From the IMG/VR virus record IMGVR_UViG_3300045933_000055, positions 1-48,790 of that record: 48,790 bases of DNA; one strand, given 5' to 3'. The notes beneath the pieces are model-generated. The model saw nothing but the letters and a program-made list of their open reading frames with translations. It was not told the DNA's origin and ran no database searches. The DNA comes from a virus. A program made the translations under genes and the position numbers. Shown in pieces: positions 33,053 through 40,704 of the stretch. Position 1 is the stretch's first letter, and every line of letters starts with the position of its first letter.

Positions 33053-33107
33053 GTGCACAAGGATGCGGCTGTTCGCGGTCAGTTTCGCGGTCAGCTTGTG
33101 CACAAGG
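33053..33107. repeat. Short direct repeats and palindrome in the control region
   Basis: GTGCACAAGG occurs at 33053-33062 and 33098-33107; the second lies in the palindrome CTTGTGCACAAG (33095-33106). Between them, GTTCGCGGTCAG and TTTCGCGGTCAG (33071-33094) stand in tandem with 11 of 12 matching. The nested arrangement suggests binding sites for a repeat-recognising protein. Confidence 0.6.
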
Positions 33108-33179
33108 GTCGAGCGTTCGGGGGAAGGGTCGCTGTTCCCGATGCCCATTGCGGCGGGGCGAAGGCGAACGGATGCCTAA

Positions 33180-33195
33180 CTGCAGTATACTGCAG
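33180..33195. promoter_or_regulatory. CTGCAG-type dyad, copy 1 (candidate operator)
   Basis: CTGCAGTATACTGCAG is a perfect 16-base palindrome. Related sites lie at 33372-33387 and 28888-28903. All three are intergenic, as expected for operators of a phage regulator. Confidence 0.5.
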
Positions 33196-33371
33196 CGCAG
33201 CGACGCGGGGATCATGCGCGCCAGGCATGCGGCTTCCCGTGCACGCGCGCGCTCGAGGGCGAGGTCCGATCGAGCCGGGGCCCACCTCGCGCGTTCATTA
33301 GTGCAATGCCCCCACCCTCTTGCGTCCCTCGAACCTCCACAGCTGGCAGACCAACGCCCCGCGACGTCGAG

Positions 33372-33387
33372 ATGCAGTATCCTGCAG
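33372..33387. promoter_or_regulatory. CTGCAG-type dyad, copy 2 (candidate operator)
   Basis: ATGCAGTATCCTGCAG differs from the perfect palindrome at 33180 at two positions. Both copies continue CGC on the right side. Confidence 0.45.
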
Positions 33388-33663
33388 CGCCAATCTGGCA
33401 GACGACCCCTCTCGGAGGCGATCAGCCGGGTCTCCCCTGACCTCCTCTATAACGTCACCCTAACATTCCCCCAACCAAACACTATCAAGCCGTCCCAAAC
33501 CTGTCATCAGACATATACAATGTCTTCTCCATTCTACTTCTCCATCACGTCATGGAGAAGAGAGAGAGGAGAGAGAGTATACTCTAATGCGTATGTGTGT
33601 GTGGGGGTGGTCTCCCTCTCGTTCTCGTAGAGAGAGAGAGTGTGTTTCCCCGCCGGTGAATCC

Positions 33664-33679
33664 ATCATATACTTATGAT
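33664..33679. promoter_or_regulatory. Dyad ATCATA-N4-TATGAT abutting a -35 box
   Basis: A 6-bp inverted repeat with a 4-base spacer ends where a candidate rightward -35 box begins. The next gene encodes a ribbon-helix-helix-like protein, so autoregulation is plausible. Confidence 0.4.
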
Positions 33680-33707
33680 TGACCTTGGCGGCGTGGTCTG
33701 GTAGCCT
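33679..33707 (+). promoter_or_regulatory. Weak candidate promoter for the rightward arm
   Basis: TTGACC (33679-33684) and TAGCCT (33702-33707) are 17 bases apart. The -10 match is poor, and transcription would start at or next to the ATG at 33715, giving a nearly leaderless message. Confidence 0.25.
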
Positions 33708-33714
33708 CGAGCGG

Positions 33715-34317
33715 ATGCCACAGCACACCGTTGGGATCAACGAGCAGACGATGACGGCCCTTGGAGCTCTGCAAGCGAGGCTCTTGCAGCAAGGGAAGGT
33801 GTTCTCGATCTCTCGTGTGGTCGGTTACCTGATCGGGTTCCACGAAATCATCGCGAAGGAGTCGTTCGACACGACGAACATTGCACCTCCGGAGAAGCAG
33901 TGCCTCGCCTGGATGACGCTCATCTCTCGGGCGATGGCGTATGTTCCGGAGCGCGCGGTCCCAGGAAGGCGGAGGGCCTGCTACAAGGCCTCGCCGGAGA
34001 AGAGGGCCTACGTCACGCAGCAGATCATTCAGCGCCTTGGGATCAAGGACCCGCCCCGCGAGCTGGTGAACTACTACCTCGACAAGGGCGGCATGGACCC
34101 GATGCTCTCCCAGCACATCGCTCCGCTGTCGGACGGCGACGTGCAGCGTCTTCTCGCGGAATGGGAGGCCGAAAAGGTGCTCGAAGCGTCGAAGAAGGGC
34201 TTGCTCACGGCAGAGTCTTCTGATTCAACGGAGGACCCGACGCCTTCCGCGCCGGAACCTGTCAACAACGACGGGCACGACAGCAACAACGACCAGAAGG
34301 AACCGAACGAGCCATGA
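33715..34317 (+). CDS. Ribbon-helix-helix-like DNA-binding protein
   Basis: ATG 33715 gives 200 residues. The N-terminus reads as a strand (H-T-V-G-I-N), a helix (E-Q-T-M-T-A-L-G-A-L-Q-A-R-L-L) and, after a turn, a second helix (S-I-S-R-V-V-G-Y-L-I-G-F-H-E), the layout of CopG/Arc-type ribbon-helix-helix proteins. The middle is helical and basic; the C-terminal ~50 residues are acidic and disordered (Ser/Asp/Pro/Asn). As first gene of the rightward arm, beside several palindromes, it may regulate late transcription. It could also be a packaging or structural protein; the call rests on N-terminal pattern only. Confidence 0.5.
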   Translation: MPQHTVGINEQTMTALGALQARLLQQGKVFSISRVVGYLIGFHEIIAKESFDTTNIAPPEKQCLAWMTLISRAMAYVPERAVPGRRRACYKASPEKRAYVTQQIIQRLGIKDPPRELVNYYLDKGGMDPMLSQHIAPLSDGDVQRLLAEWEAEKVLEASKKGLLTAESSDSTEDPTPSAPEPVNNDGHDSNNDQKEPNEP

Positions 34318-34733
34318 ACGCCACCGAGACGGCCCCCGCTCCCGTGACCCCGACCGATGCCCCGACCCCGGCCGCGCCGCGCAAGCGTGCCTCGCCTCGC
34401 CGCTTCAAGCTGTTCGACGACGGCGGCGGCGACTTCCGCGTCTACGAGGTCATCGGCGCGGGCCACAAGACCCTTCCGCAGGGGTCCATCGTGCCGATCC
34501 CCGAGTTCGGCGGCTACAACAGCGCCATCGACGCGAAGAAGGCCCTGAAGGCCGGCGGCGACAAGCTGCAGGGCAAGACCATCATGATCTGGCGCGGCGT
34601 GGAGATGATCCGCATCGTGCTCGAGACCAAGCCGCGCGTGATGTTCGAGTCGAAGCCGCGCAAGCAGGTGAGCGGACCGCCGGAGGTGGCGGCGCCTGCG
34701 ACCGCCGGCACCGCGGCCCCGTCGACGAACTGA
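34314..34733 (+). CDS. Hypothetical protein with disordered N-terminus (139 aa)
   Basis: It starts in an ATGA overlap. Residues 1-28 are Pro/Ala/Thr-rich and end in a basic cluster; a compact centre (F-R-V-Y-E-V-I-G-A-G-H-K-T-L-P-Q-G-S-I) follows, and the C-terminus is again Pro/Ala-rich. No family is recognised. Confidence 0.55.
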   Translation: MNATETAPAPVTPTDAPTPAAPRKRASPRRFKLFDDGGGDFRVYEVIGAGHKTLPQGSIVPIPEFGGYNSAIDAKKALKAGGDKLQGKTIMIWRGVEMIRIVLETKPRVMFESKPRKQVSGPPEVAAPATAGTAAPSTN

Positions 34734-34744
34734 CTCCAACAGCT

Positions 34745-34769
34745 GCTGGCGATCCCTGGGGTCGCCAGC
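34745..34769 (+). promoter_or_regulatory. Intergenic hairpin before the Acb2/Tad1-like gene
   Basis: GCTGGCGA (34745-34752) pairs perfectly with TCGCCAGC (34762-34769) over a 9-base loop. No T-run follows, so it is more likely an mRNA stability or processing element than a terminator. AGGAGGA follows at about 34781, just ahead of the ATG at 34792. Confidence 0.4.
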
Positions 34770-34791
34770 GTGCGCCTGACAGGAGGAATCC

Positions 34792-35016
34792 ATGGGCAAC
34801 GGAACCGAAGGCACCGATGAAGGACGGCCGACTCGATCGCCGATCCTCAAGCACTTCAGCTACGCGCACCTCCCCACGCACCTGCAGAAGGTGTCGGAGC
34901 CGATCTGCAACCTGGCGATCCTCATGGAGGAGACGCTGCCGCCCGGACCCGAGAAGTCGGCCGGGCTTCGCAAGCTGCTCGAGGCGAAGGATTGCCTCGT
35001 TCGCGCTGCGCTCTAG
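34792..35016 (+). CDS. Candidate Acb2/Tad1-like (DUF7681) cyclic-nucleotide sponge
   Basis: The 74-residue protein has a strong AGGAGGA site. After a disordered start, residues ~20-74 follow H-F-S-Y-x-H-L-P-x-x-L-Q-x-V-S, then L-A-x-x-M-x-x-x-L-P-P-G-P-E-K-S, then L-R-K-L-L-E-A-K-D. This two-helix plan resembles the hairpin domain of Acb2 and Tad1, phage proteins that sequester cyclic oligonucleotide or gcADPR signals and so disable CBASS or Thoeris immunity. Similar small genes occur in many phage structural operons. Similarity is judged by eye; binding residues cannot be verified here, and a plain structural role remains possible. Confidence 0.5.
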   Translation: MGNGTEGTDEGRPTRSPILKHFSYAHLPTHLQKVSEPICNLAILMEETLPPGPEKSAGLRKLLEAKDCLVRAAL

Positions 35017-35025
35017 GATCACGCC

Positions 35026-35226
35026 ATGCCACGAATGCGCAAGGTCGTTCTTCAGATCGAAGTCGAGACGTGCATGCGGGTCCGCGATCTGCGCGAGATC
35101 AACCACATCGCGTTCGGCATCAAGCCAGCTCGTCGGAGCACGCTGCGTCAGGTGATGCCGAAAGGCATCAACCACGACTGCCGCGGGACGATCGAGCAGG
35201 TGCAGGTGAACGTCGTCGAGAAGTGA
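35026..35226 (+). CDS. Hypothetical 66-residue protein
   Basis: A small beta-rich basic protein (K-V-V-L-Q-I-E-V-E-T near the start, V-Q-V-N-V-V-E-K at the end). It lies between the Acb2/Tad1-like gene and the small terminase. No family is recognised. Confidence 0.5.
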   Translation: MPRMRKVVLQIEVETCMRVRDLREINHIAFGIKPARRSTLRQVMPKGINHDCRGTIEQVQVNVVEK

Positions 35227-35227
35227 C

Positions 35228-35965
35228 ATGGGGCGCCGTCGCGATCAAGCTGCGACGGCCGCCTCTGCGCTCGTCGATCCGGATGCGAAGCGGAAGCTCG
35301 AGCTCGCCGCTGAAGCCGCCGGCCTCACGCTGGCGCAGCTGGTGGACCTCGTCCACGACTCCGGCGCGCTCACCGTGGCGCCGGACACTCCCGACGGCAT
35401 CACGACGACGCTGACGCTCGGCGACCTCGGCAAGAGGATGCACGGCGAGCTGATGAAGGTCTTCGCGCCGGAACGCATGGCGTGGTTCGAGCAGCTCCTC
35501 GAGCCACAGCAGGTGGCGCTGATGGTCACCCTTGTCGACGAGGGCTACCGCCCCGAGATCATCGCGCGCGACCTCGGCATCCCTTCCGCGAGGGTCCGCG
35601 CGACCTACGACCAGTATGCCGATCGGATCGGCGCGCAGGTGACGCAGGTGCGCCTGTCGACGATCGCCGGCCACGTTCAGCTCGCCGCGGAGCGTGCGAT
35701 GGCAGGGCTGAAGGCCTCCGGCGACTGGAAGGGCTACTTCGGCGTGCAGAAGGACGTCGTCAAGGTGCTGCAGAGCCTCGGCATCGTCGACCAGGCGATC
35801 CACCGCGTCGAGGTCACGCACAAGATCGAAGACAACAAGCAGGCCGAGATCGACAGCATGCTCGAACTCGAGCGGAAGAAGCAGAAACGTCGCATCGAGA
35901 TCGAGACCGCCGACGGCGTGCGACTCGATCCTGTCCCGCAGCTCGAGTTCGAGAAGGAAGCATGA
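35228..35965 (+). CDS. Terminase small subunit
   Basis: The 245-residue protein has a helix-turn-helix-like segment at about 97-125 (L-V-D-E-G-Y-R-P-E-I-I-A-R-D-L-G-I-P-S-A-R-V) that would bind packaging sites. It is followed by a helical G-D-W-K-G-Y-F-G-V-Q-K-D-V-V-K-V-L-Q-S-L-G-I-V-D region seen in phage small terminases, and a charged C-terminal tail for contact with the large subunit. It lies upstream of the large terminase but is separated from it by four modification genes, an unusual arrangement. Confidence 0.6.
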   Translation: MGRRRDQAATAASALVDPDAKRKLELAAEAAGLTLAQLVDLVHDSGALTVAPDTPDGITTTLTLGDLGKRMHGELMKVFAPERMAWFEQLLEPQQVALMVTLVDEGYRPEIIARDLGIPSARVRATYDQYADRIGAQVTQVRLSTIAGHVQLAAERAMAGLKASGDWKGYFGVQKDVVKVLQSLGIVDQAIHRVEVTHKIEDNKQAEIDSMLELERKKQKRRIEIETADGVRLDPVPQLEFEKEA

Positions 35966-36720
35966 ACATCCTGGCGATCACGCCGTTCACCGGCAGCGAA
36001 GCTCTCGTCTCCATGACCGAGGACTGCATCGAAGGCCTGATGCAGTGCGACGTGCCGCCTGGCGTGCACGTCCGCGTGCTCGCGGTCAACAACGCAGCGA
36101 GCCGGCCGATCGACGTCGAGAAGCTGACGAAGCTCGTCTGCCAGCAGCCGTGCGCCGCGGCGTGGGACCCGATCGAGCAGCTGATCGACACGGCGAACCA
36201 TGGTTTCGGCGTTGGCGTGAACCGCGGTATCGACCTCGCGCTGATTTCAGAGCGGTGGCCGGTTGACCACGTTCTCGTCTTCAACAACGACCTTCAGTTC
36301 CCGCAGCGCGACTGGCTGGTGAAGTTGCTCGAGGACGTTGATCCACCCTACGTGCTCTCGCCGCGCACGGACATCACCGCGACGCCGGAGGCACGACAAC
36401 CGCACCAGGCGGAGCTGCCGGCGCAGCGTGTCGGCCAGGTGTCCGCGTTCTGCTGGCTGGTGCCGATGCGCGTCATCAAGGCGATCGAGCCGCGATGGGG
36501 ATGGCCGCTGTTCCCGCCGCAGTTCAGCAACTACGGCAGCGACGACGCCACGGCAGCGATACTTCGACACATCTACGACGCGACGCCGTTCAAGGTCGTT
36601 CACCGAAGCTGGGTGCGCCACCTGAAGGCGCAGACCGCGAACGAGCTGAAGATCAAGGCCGGCACCGTCGAGCTGTTGACCGAGCTGAAGAACTGGAAGC
36701 GCGCCCACAAGCTCAAGTGA
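35962..36720 (+). CDS. GT2-family glycosyltransferase
   Basis: It starts in an ATGA overlap and has 252 residues. Key GT-A features are A-V-N-N near 41-44, N-H-G-F-G-V-G-V-N-R-G (79-89) that contacts the nucleotide sugar, a metal-binding F-N-N-D (107-110) in place of the classical DxD, and G-S-D-D (192-195) in the acceptor region. The fold is that of inverting glycosyltransferases of family 2. It begins a seven-gene glycan/methyl cassette embedded among the packaging genes. The acceptor is unknown. Confidence 0.7.
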   Translation: MNILAITPFTGSEALVSMTEDCIEGLMQCDVPPGVHVRVLAVNNAASRPIDVEKLTKLVCQQPCAAAWDPIEQLIDTANHGFGVGVNRGIDLALISERWPVDHVLVFNNDLQFPQRDWLVKLLEDVDPPYVLSPRTDITATPEARQPHQAELPAQRVGQVSAFCWLVPMRVIKAIEPRWGWPLFPPQFSNYGSDDATAAILRHIYDATPFKVVHRSWVRHLKAQTANELKIKAGTVELLTELKNWKRAHKLK

Positions 36721-37349
36721 AGATCACGTTCTACCAAGCCGTCTTCAACGGCTACGACAGACCGTCGAAGCCGAAGGATCTGCCTGTTGGCTGCAACTAC
36801 GTCATCACCGCGGGAGCGGTCGACGGAGCTGTCGCGCCAATCTTCAACCGCCAGCACAAGATCCTGCAGCCGCCGCGAATCGGCGACGTCACGGTCTACA
36901 TGGACGGGAACATCGAGATAGCGAAGCCGACGCGAGACGTGGCGCAGTGGGCGTGCAACGTGCTCGGCGACGCCGACATCGCGATCTGCAAGCACGCCGC
37001 GCGAAGGTGCGCCTACGTGGAACTCGAGGCCTGTGTCGGCCGGAAGAAGATCACGCAGGAGCAGGCGGATCGCGCACACCGCGCGCTAGAGGATGCGAAG
37101 CTGCCGCGCAACTTCGGGCTTTGGGAGTGCGGGATCATCATCCGCCGCGTGAACGCGCCGTGGCTCGACGCCTTCCAGGCCGCGTGGTTCAACATGCTCA
37201 TCGCTACCGACGTCTGGCGAGACCAGTTGTGGCTTCCGTGCGTGCTGCACCGCTACGCTGCCGAAGGCAGGGTGCCGACCGGCAAGTTCCAGACGCTTCA
37301 GATGGACGTGCGCAAGAACGACTTCTTCAGCTTCAAGCCACACGCATGA
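36717..37349 (+). CDS. DUF616-like glycosyltransferase
   Basis: GTG 36717 overlaps the upstream stop, giving 210 residues. It starts V-K-I-T-F-Y-Q-A-V-F-N-G-Y-D, has V-Y-M-D-G-N-I-E-I at 60-68 (a W/Y-x-D-x-N/S motif) and a K-H motif at 92-93, followed by a Cys/Tyr/Glu helix. These match the DUF616 family, related to plant TOD1/MUCI70 and bacterial capsule transferases. It is tightly coupled to both neighbours. The family is judged by pattern. Confidence 0.55.
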   Translation: MKITFYQAVFNGYDRPSKPKDLPVGCNYVITAGAVDGAVAPIFNRQHKILQPPRIGDVTVYMDGNIEIAKPTRDVAQWACNVLGDADIAICKHAARRCAYVELEACVGRKKITQEQADRAHRALEDAKLPRNFGLWECGIIIRRVNAPWLDAFQAAWFNMLIATDVWRDQLWLPCVLHRYAAEGRVPTGKFQTLQMDVRKNDFFSFKPHA

Positions 37350-37879
37350 GCAAGTATCGAGACCGCGGCGCCTACCACTTCGCCGAGTTCGCGAACCCAG
37401 GCACCGCCTACGCGATGCACATCGACGACCTGATCCGTAGGCTCGGCGAGCACATCGGCGAAGGCATCAAGACCACGGCGTTCGAGGTCGGTTGCGGCGA
37501 AGGCCTGATCCTGAACCAGCTGACGCTTCGTCTCGGCTGGCGAGTCGCCGGAAGCGACGTCGATCCCTACGCGGTCGACATGGCTCGCAGGCTGTGTCCG
37601 CACGCCGTCGTTCACCTGATCGACGTTCCACCGCCTGACCTCGTCGACGTCGCGCTCTTCTGCGACTCCCTCGAGCACGTCGAGGACCCGCTGAAGATGA
37701 TCGCGTGGGGGAAGAAGGCGAAGTGGATCGTCGTCGCGATCCCGAGCGTCAAGGACCGGCACGCGACGCACGAGATCACGAACGACGCGCTCGAACCCTA
37801 CCTCTCCGAATGGGGAGCGCCGGTGCACCGGGCGACGCGGCACGCGCGGCACCTCACCATCTGGAAGCGCCATGCGTGA
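37346..37879 (+). CDS. Class I SAM-dependent methyltransferase
   Basis: ATG 37346 gives 177 residues. Motif I E-V-G-C-G-E-G (47-53) binds SAM; G-S-D-V-D-P-Y (69-75) has the acidic residue for the ribose; C-D-S-L-E-H-V-E-D-P matches the motif after strand 4 of small-molecule methyltransferases. The short size and lack of a DNA-methylase catalytic motif argue for a sugar or other small acceptor. It lies between glycosyltransferase genes, so methylation of an added sugar is a reasonable inference. Confidence 0.75.
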   Translation: MSKYRDRGAYHFAEFANPGTAYAMHIDDLIRRLGEHIGEGIKTTAFEVGCGEGLILNQLTLRLGWRVAGSDVDPYAVDMARRLCPHAVVHLIDVPPPDLVDVALFCDSLEHVEDPLKMIAWGKKAKWIVVAIPSVKDRHATHEITNDALEPYLSEWGAPVHRATRHARHLTIWKRHA

Positions 37880-38597
37880 GCTGACCATCGGGTTCTCGAC
37901 CTACGGCCAGCCGCGGATGCTGGCCTTTTGGTTCGAGCGGTTCGCGGCGCAGCCGCAGGAGTGGCGCGATCGCGTCGAGGTCGTGGTCGTCGACGACGCG
38001 GGGAAGCCGCCGGCGGAGGTTCCGAAGCTCGAAGGCATCCGGCTCGCTCGAGTGAAGAAGGACATCGCCTGGAACCAGCCAGGGGCCCGCAACCTCGTTG
38101 CGCACCTGGCGTCGACGCGCGCGCTGATGCTGATCGACCCCGACATGACGCTCGGCGACGGCATGCTGCAGAAGCTCGTCGAGGAGTCTCGGCACCTGCG
38201 ACCAGGCCTGATGTTCCGGCCGGCGCTGCGACACGTCAGCACAGAAGCCTTCGACCACACGTCACCGAACGTGCATCTGATCCTGCTCGAGGACTTCAAG
38301 AAGCTCCGCGGCTACGACGAGGACTACTGCGGGAACAAGGGGTGGAGCGACGTGCAGCTGCTGCGCGTGATTCAGAGCGCGATGGTGAATCGGTCGCGCG
38401 ATGACCTGTGGTTCTGGTTCCACCACGGCAACAAGAAAGTGCCTGACGCGCAGGTGACAACGCTCGACCGGAACACGAAGCGCAACAAGGCGCTCCACAT
38501 CGGGAAGATGACGAAGCTGAAGAAACTCGGTTGGCGAGTGTTCGTCGAGAAGGTCATCGGAAAGCCGCTTCGCTTCGAGTGGGAGATCGTGCAGTGA
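37872..38597 (+). CDS. GT2-family glycosyltransferase (second)
   Basis: The 241-residue protein begins with M-R-E-L-T-I-G-F-S-T-Y, followed by V-V-V-V-D-D-A-G (37-44), W-N-Q-P-G-A-R-N-L (67-75) and L-I-D-P-D-M (87-92; DxD metal site). The order follows bacterial GT2 enzymes such as chondroitin-polymerase-like ones; G-N-K-G-W-S-D in the second half fits their acceptor loop. It overlaps the methyltransferase by eight bases and ends in a GTGA overlap with the large terminase. Confidence 0.7.
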   Translation: MRELTIGFSTYGQPRMLAFWFERFAAQPQEWRDRVEVVVVDDAGKPPAEVPKLEGIRLARVKKDIAWNQPGARNLVAHLASTRALMLIDPDMTLGDGMLQKLVEESRHLRPGLMFRPALRHVSTEAFDHTSPNVHLILLEDFKKLRGYDEDYCGNKGWSDVQLLRVIQSAMVNRSRDDLWFWFHHGNKKVPDAQVTTLDRNTKRNKALHIGKMTKLKKLGWRVFVEKVIGKPLRFEWEIVQ

Positions 38598-40276
38598 CCA
38601 TCAGCGCCGAAGACCTTCGCACGGAGCGTTTGCGGCGCGAGCGTGAGTTCTACCTCTCGGAGGAAGGGTTCCTCGACTTCGTGCGCGACAGCGGCGCGGC
38701 GCCTGACGCCGAATACCAGCCGCACGGCCGCTACTGCCAAGACCTCATCACCTGGCGCGGCGAGCCCGATCCCGACAACCCCGAGATCACGATCTACAAG
38801 TCCAAGATGGCCTTGTGGCCGCGTGGCTCCTTCAAGTCGCAGGTGTTCACGATCGGGCAAGCAGCGTGGTTGATCGCGCGCGACCCGAACATCCGAATCC
38901 TGATCTGCTCGGAGACCTCTCGACAGGCGCAGAAGTTCGTCGGCGAGATCATGAAGATCATCGACTCGCAGTGGTTCAAGGACCGCTTCGGAGTCCACAA
39001 GGGCAAGCAGTGGAAGGAAGGCAGCGGCGTCTTCTACTCGGCGCTGCGCACGCGCAAGGGTGTCAAGGACCCGACGCTCGCCGCCGCCGGCGTCGGCGAA
39101 GTCCAGACCGGCGCGCATTGGGACGTCGTCATCATGGACGACGTGTGCTCGCAGGAGAACACGCAGACGCCGGAGTCGATCGACAAGCTCTGGAACTGGT
39201 TCGGTGAGGTGCAGTCGCAGCTCGACCCCGGCACGAAGCTGTTCATGATCGGCACGCTCCACCACTACGCCGACATCTACTGCCGCATCATGAAGGACGA
39301 GGCGATCGCTCGGACCTTCGAGATCAGCAAGCACGCATGGTGCGATCCGATCGTCGACCCTGCGAGCAACGAGCCGACGGAGCTGTTCTTCCCGAAGCGT
39401 CTCACGCGCGCGTTCATCGCCGACCGCAAGCTGAAGCAGACGCCGCGCCTCTACGCCTGCTTCTACGAGAACCGTCCGCAGACCGGCGACGATCAAATCT
39501 TCAAGGCCGACTACTTCCGCGTGATCGAGGATCGCGACATCCCGACCGCGGTGTGGACCTACATCCTGACCGATTGGGCCTTCATCGCAGAGGACAAGAA
39601 GACGCAGCGAGCCGACCGAACGGTCTTTTGGGTGGTCAGCCTCGACTGCAACCGCGTCGCCTACGTTCGCGACATCGTGATCGGTCGGTGGAAGCCGAGC
39701 GACAGCTGCCGCATCTGCTGCGACCTGTGGAGCCGCTACCAGGGGATCGAGTGCAAGGGTGTCGCCGTCGAGAAGGTGACGCACAAGGAACTCCTCATGT
39801 CGCTCTTCGAGGAGATCCGCCGGCAGACCTTTGTGCGCCCGCAGTTCGTCGAGATCGAAGGTCGCAACCAAGAGGTCAAGGACATGCGAATCGAGGCTGC
39901 AGAGCCTCGGTTCCGACGCGGCGACATCTACTTCGCTCGGTCGCTGCGCGAGAGCTACACGCACAAGTGGAAGCCGATGTTCGACGAGATGACGGAATGG
40001 CCGTTCTCGGCGCACGACGACATCCCCGATGCGGTGAGCGACCTCGACAAGCAGGACAAGGAAGGCAAGTATTACATGCCCGCGCCGCCGTCTTCGTGGT
40101 CGCCCGCGTTCGTGAAGCGAATGGAGCCACCGACGATCGACGGCAAGTTCAACCCGCGGAACCAACAGGACGCTCGCGATCGCGCGAAGCATCAGCAGCA
40201 CGACATATGGAACAACAACCCCAACGACGCATCCTCGTCAACGGACGACCTGTGGGGCCGCAACAAGCCCAGGTAG
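38594..40276 (+). CDS. Terminase large subunit
   Basis: GTG 38594 overlaps the upstream stop, giving 560 residues. The ATPase half has the terminase-type Walker A P-R-G-S-F-K-S (76-82, Lys81) and Walker B V-V-I-M-D-D (178-183). The nuclease half has the acidic sites L-T-D-W-A (Asp327) and H-D-D-I-P-D-A (474-480). The enzyme cuts concatemeric DNA and pumps it into the prohead through the portal. Motif sequence and length resemble T7-like terminases. It lies within an island of modification genes. Confidence 0.85.
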   Translation: MTISAEDLRTERLRREREFYLSEEGFLDFVRDSGAAPDAEYQPHGRYCQDLITWRGEPDPDNPEITIYKSKMALWPRGSFKSQVFTIGQAAWLIARDPNIRILICSETSRQAQKFVGEIMKIIDSQWFKDRFGVHKGKQWKEGSGVFYSALRTRKGVKDPTLAAAGVGEVQTGAHWDVVIMDDVCSQENTQTPESIDKLWNWFGEVQSQLDPGTKLFMIGTLHHYADIYCRIMKDEAIARTFEISKHAWCDPIVDPASNEPTELFFPKRLTRAFIADRKLKQTPRLYACFYENRPQTGDDQIFKADYFRVIEDRDIPTAVWTYILTDWAFIAEDKKTQRADRTVFWVVSLDCNRVAYVRDIVIGRWKPSDSCRICCDLWSRYQGIECKGVAVEKVTHKELLMSLFEEIRRQTFVRPQFVEIEGRNQEVKDMRIEAAEPRFRRGDIYFARSLRESYTHKWKPMFDEMTEWPFSAHDDIPDAVSDLDKQDKEGKYYMPAPPSSWSPAFVKRMEPPTIDGKFNPRNQQDARDRAKHQQHDIWNNNPNDASSSTDDLWGRNKPR

Positions 40277-40704
40277 GGCAGCAGCGCGCTCGAGCGACGC
40301 CGAAGAAGGGCTACCGCATCCCCGAGGTGAAGCGAGCGGCAGCCGCCGCGGCAGACTCTCTCCGCCAGGACTTCGGCGAAGCGGAGTGGATCGACCAGGC
40401 CGTCGACGGGCTCGAGGTCTACCTGCAGCGGTGCATCGAGAGCTTCAGCGGCACGCCGACGCCGCAGAACGCCGGACCGATCACGCACGGGAGCGACTAC
40501 CGAGAGTTCGCGCGCAGCGCGCAGGAGATCCGCGAGACGATGGCTGCCGAGGAGGGGGCGACGTCGCGGGCCCCGCAGCGCGTGCCGCGCTACCGTCAGC
40601 GGCCGGACGAGGTCGAGATCCCCGAGGGCGAGCTCGCCGATCCCGTCGAGCAGCCGGCGCCGGTGCCGCCGCCGAAGAAGGCCGGCAACGAGTGGCTCCT
40701 GTGA
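40207..40704 (+). CDS. Hypothetical protein after the large terminase (165 aa)
   Basis: The best start is ATG 40207, which overlaps the terminase C-terminus by 70 bases; no later ATG or GTG keeps the conserved-looking start (R-R-I-L-V-N-G-R-P-V-G-P-Q). The body is helical (L-E-V-Y-L-Q-R-C-I-E) with a Pro-rich C-terminus ending N-E-W-L-L. It may be a small packaging or head accessory protein. It ends in a GTGA overlap. Confidence 0.5.
   Translation: MEQQPQRRILVNGRPVGPQQAQVGQQRARATPKKGYRIPEVKRAAAAAADSLRQDFGEAEWIDQAVDGLEVYLQRCIESFSGTPTPQNAGPITHGSDYREFARSAQEIRETMAAEEGATSRAPQRVPRYRQRPDEVEIPEGELADPVEQPAPVPPPKKAGNEWLL

Larger units (their letters stand above)
32876..33714. other. Control region between the divergent arms (839 bp, no convincing gene)
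   Basis: This is the only long stretch without a supported gene. From left to right it holds: a leftward promoter candidate (32922-32949); an inverted repeat GCGCGC-N8-GCGCGC (32964-32983); a hairpin GGAAGC-N5-GCTTCC (33018-33034); GTGCACAAGG and TTCGCGGTCAG repeats (33053-33107); two CTGCAG dyads; a nearly G-free segment (33435-33540); a dyad GACAT-N5-ATGTC (33510-33524); a perfect 9-bp hairpin (33537-33545/33552-33560); an AG-rich tract with the palindrome AGAGTATACTCT (33574-33585); a GT-rich stretch; and a dyad overlapping a rightward -35 box (33664-33684). It may combine operators, promoters and an origin. Confidence 0.7.

Noticed and set aside
33148-33630. Open frame of 160 codons in the control region
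   Set aside because: The product is Arg/Ser-rich with poor codon use and crosses dyads and simple repeats; no ribosome-binding site or homology pattern.
33541-33660. CRISPR-like or tandem-repeat array
   Set aside because: The AG and GT tracts are simple sequence without repeat-spacer structure.
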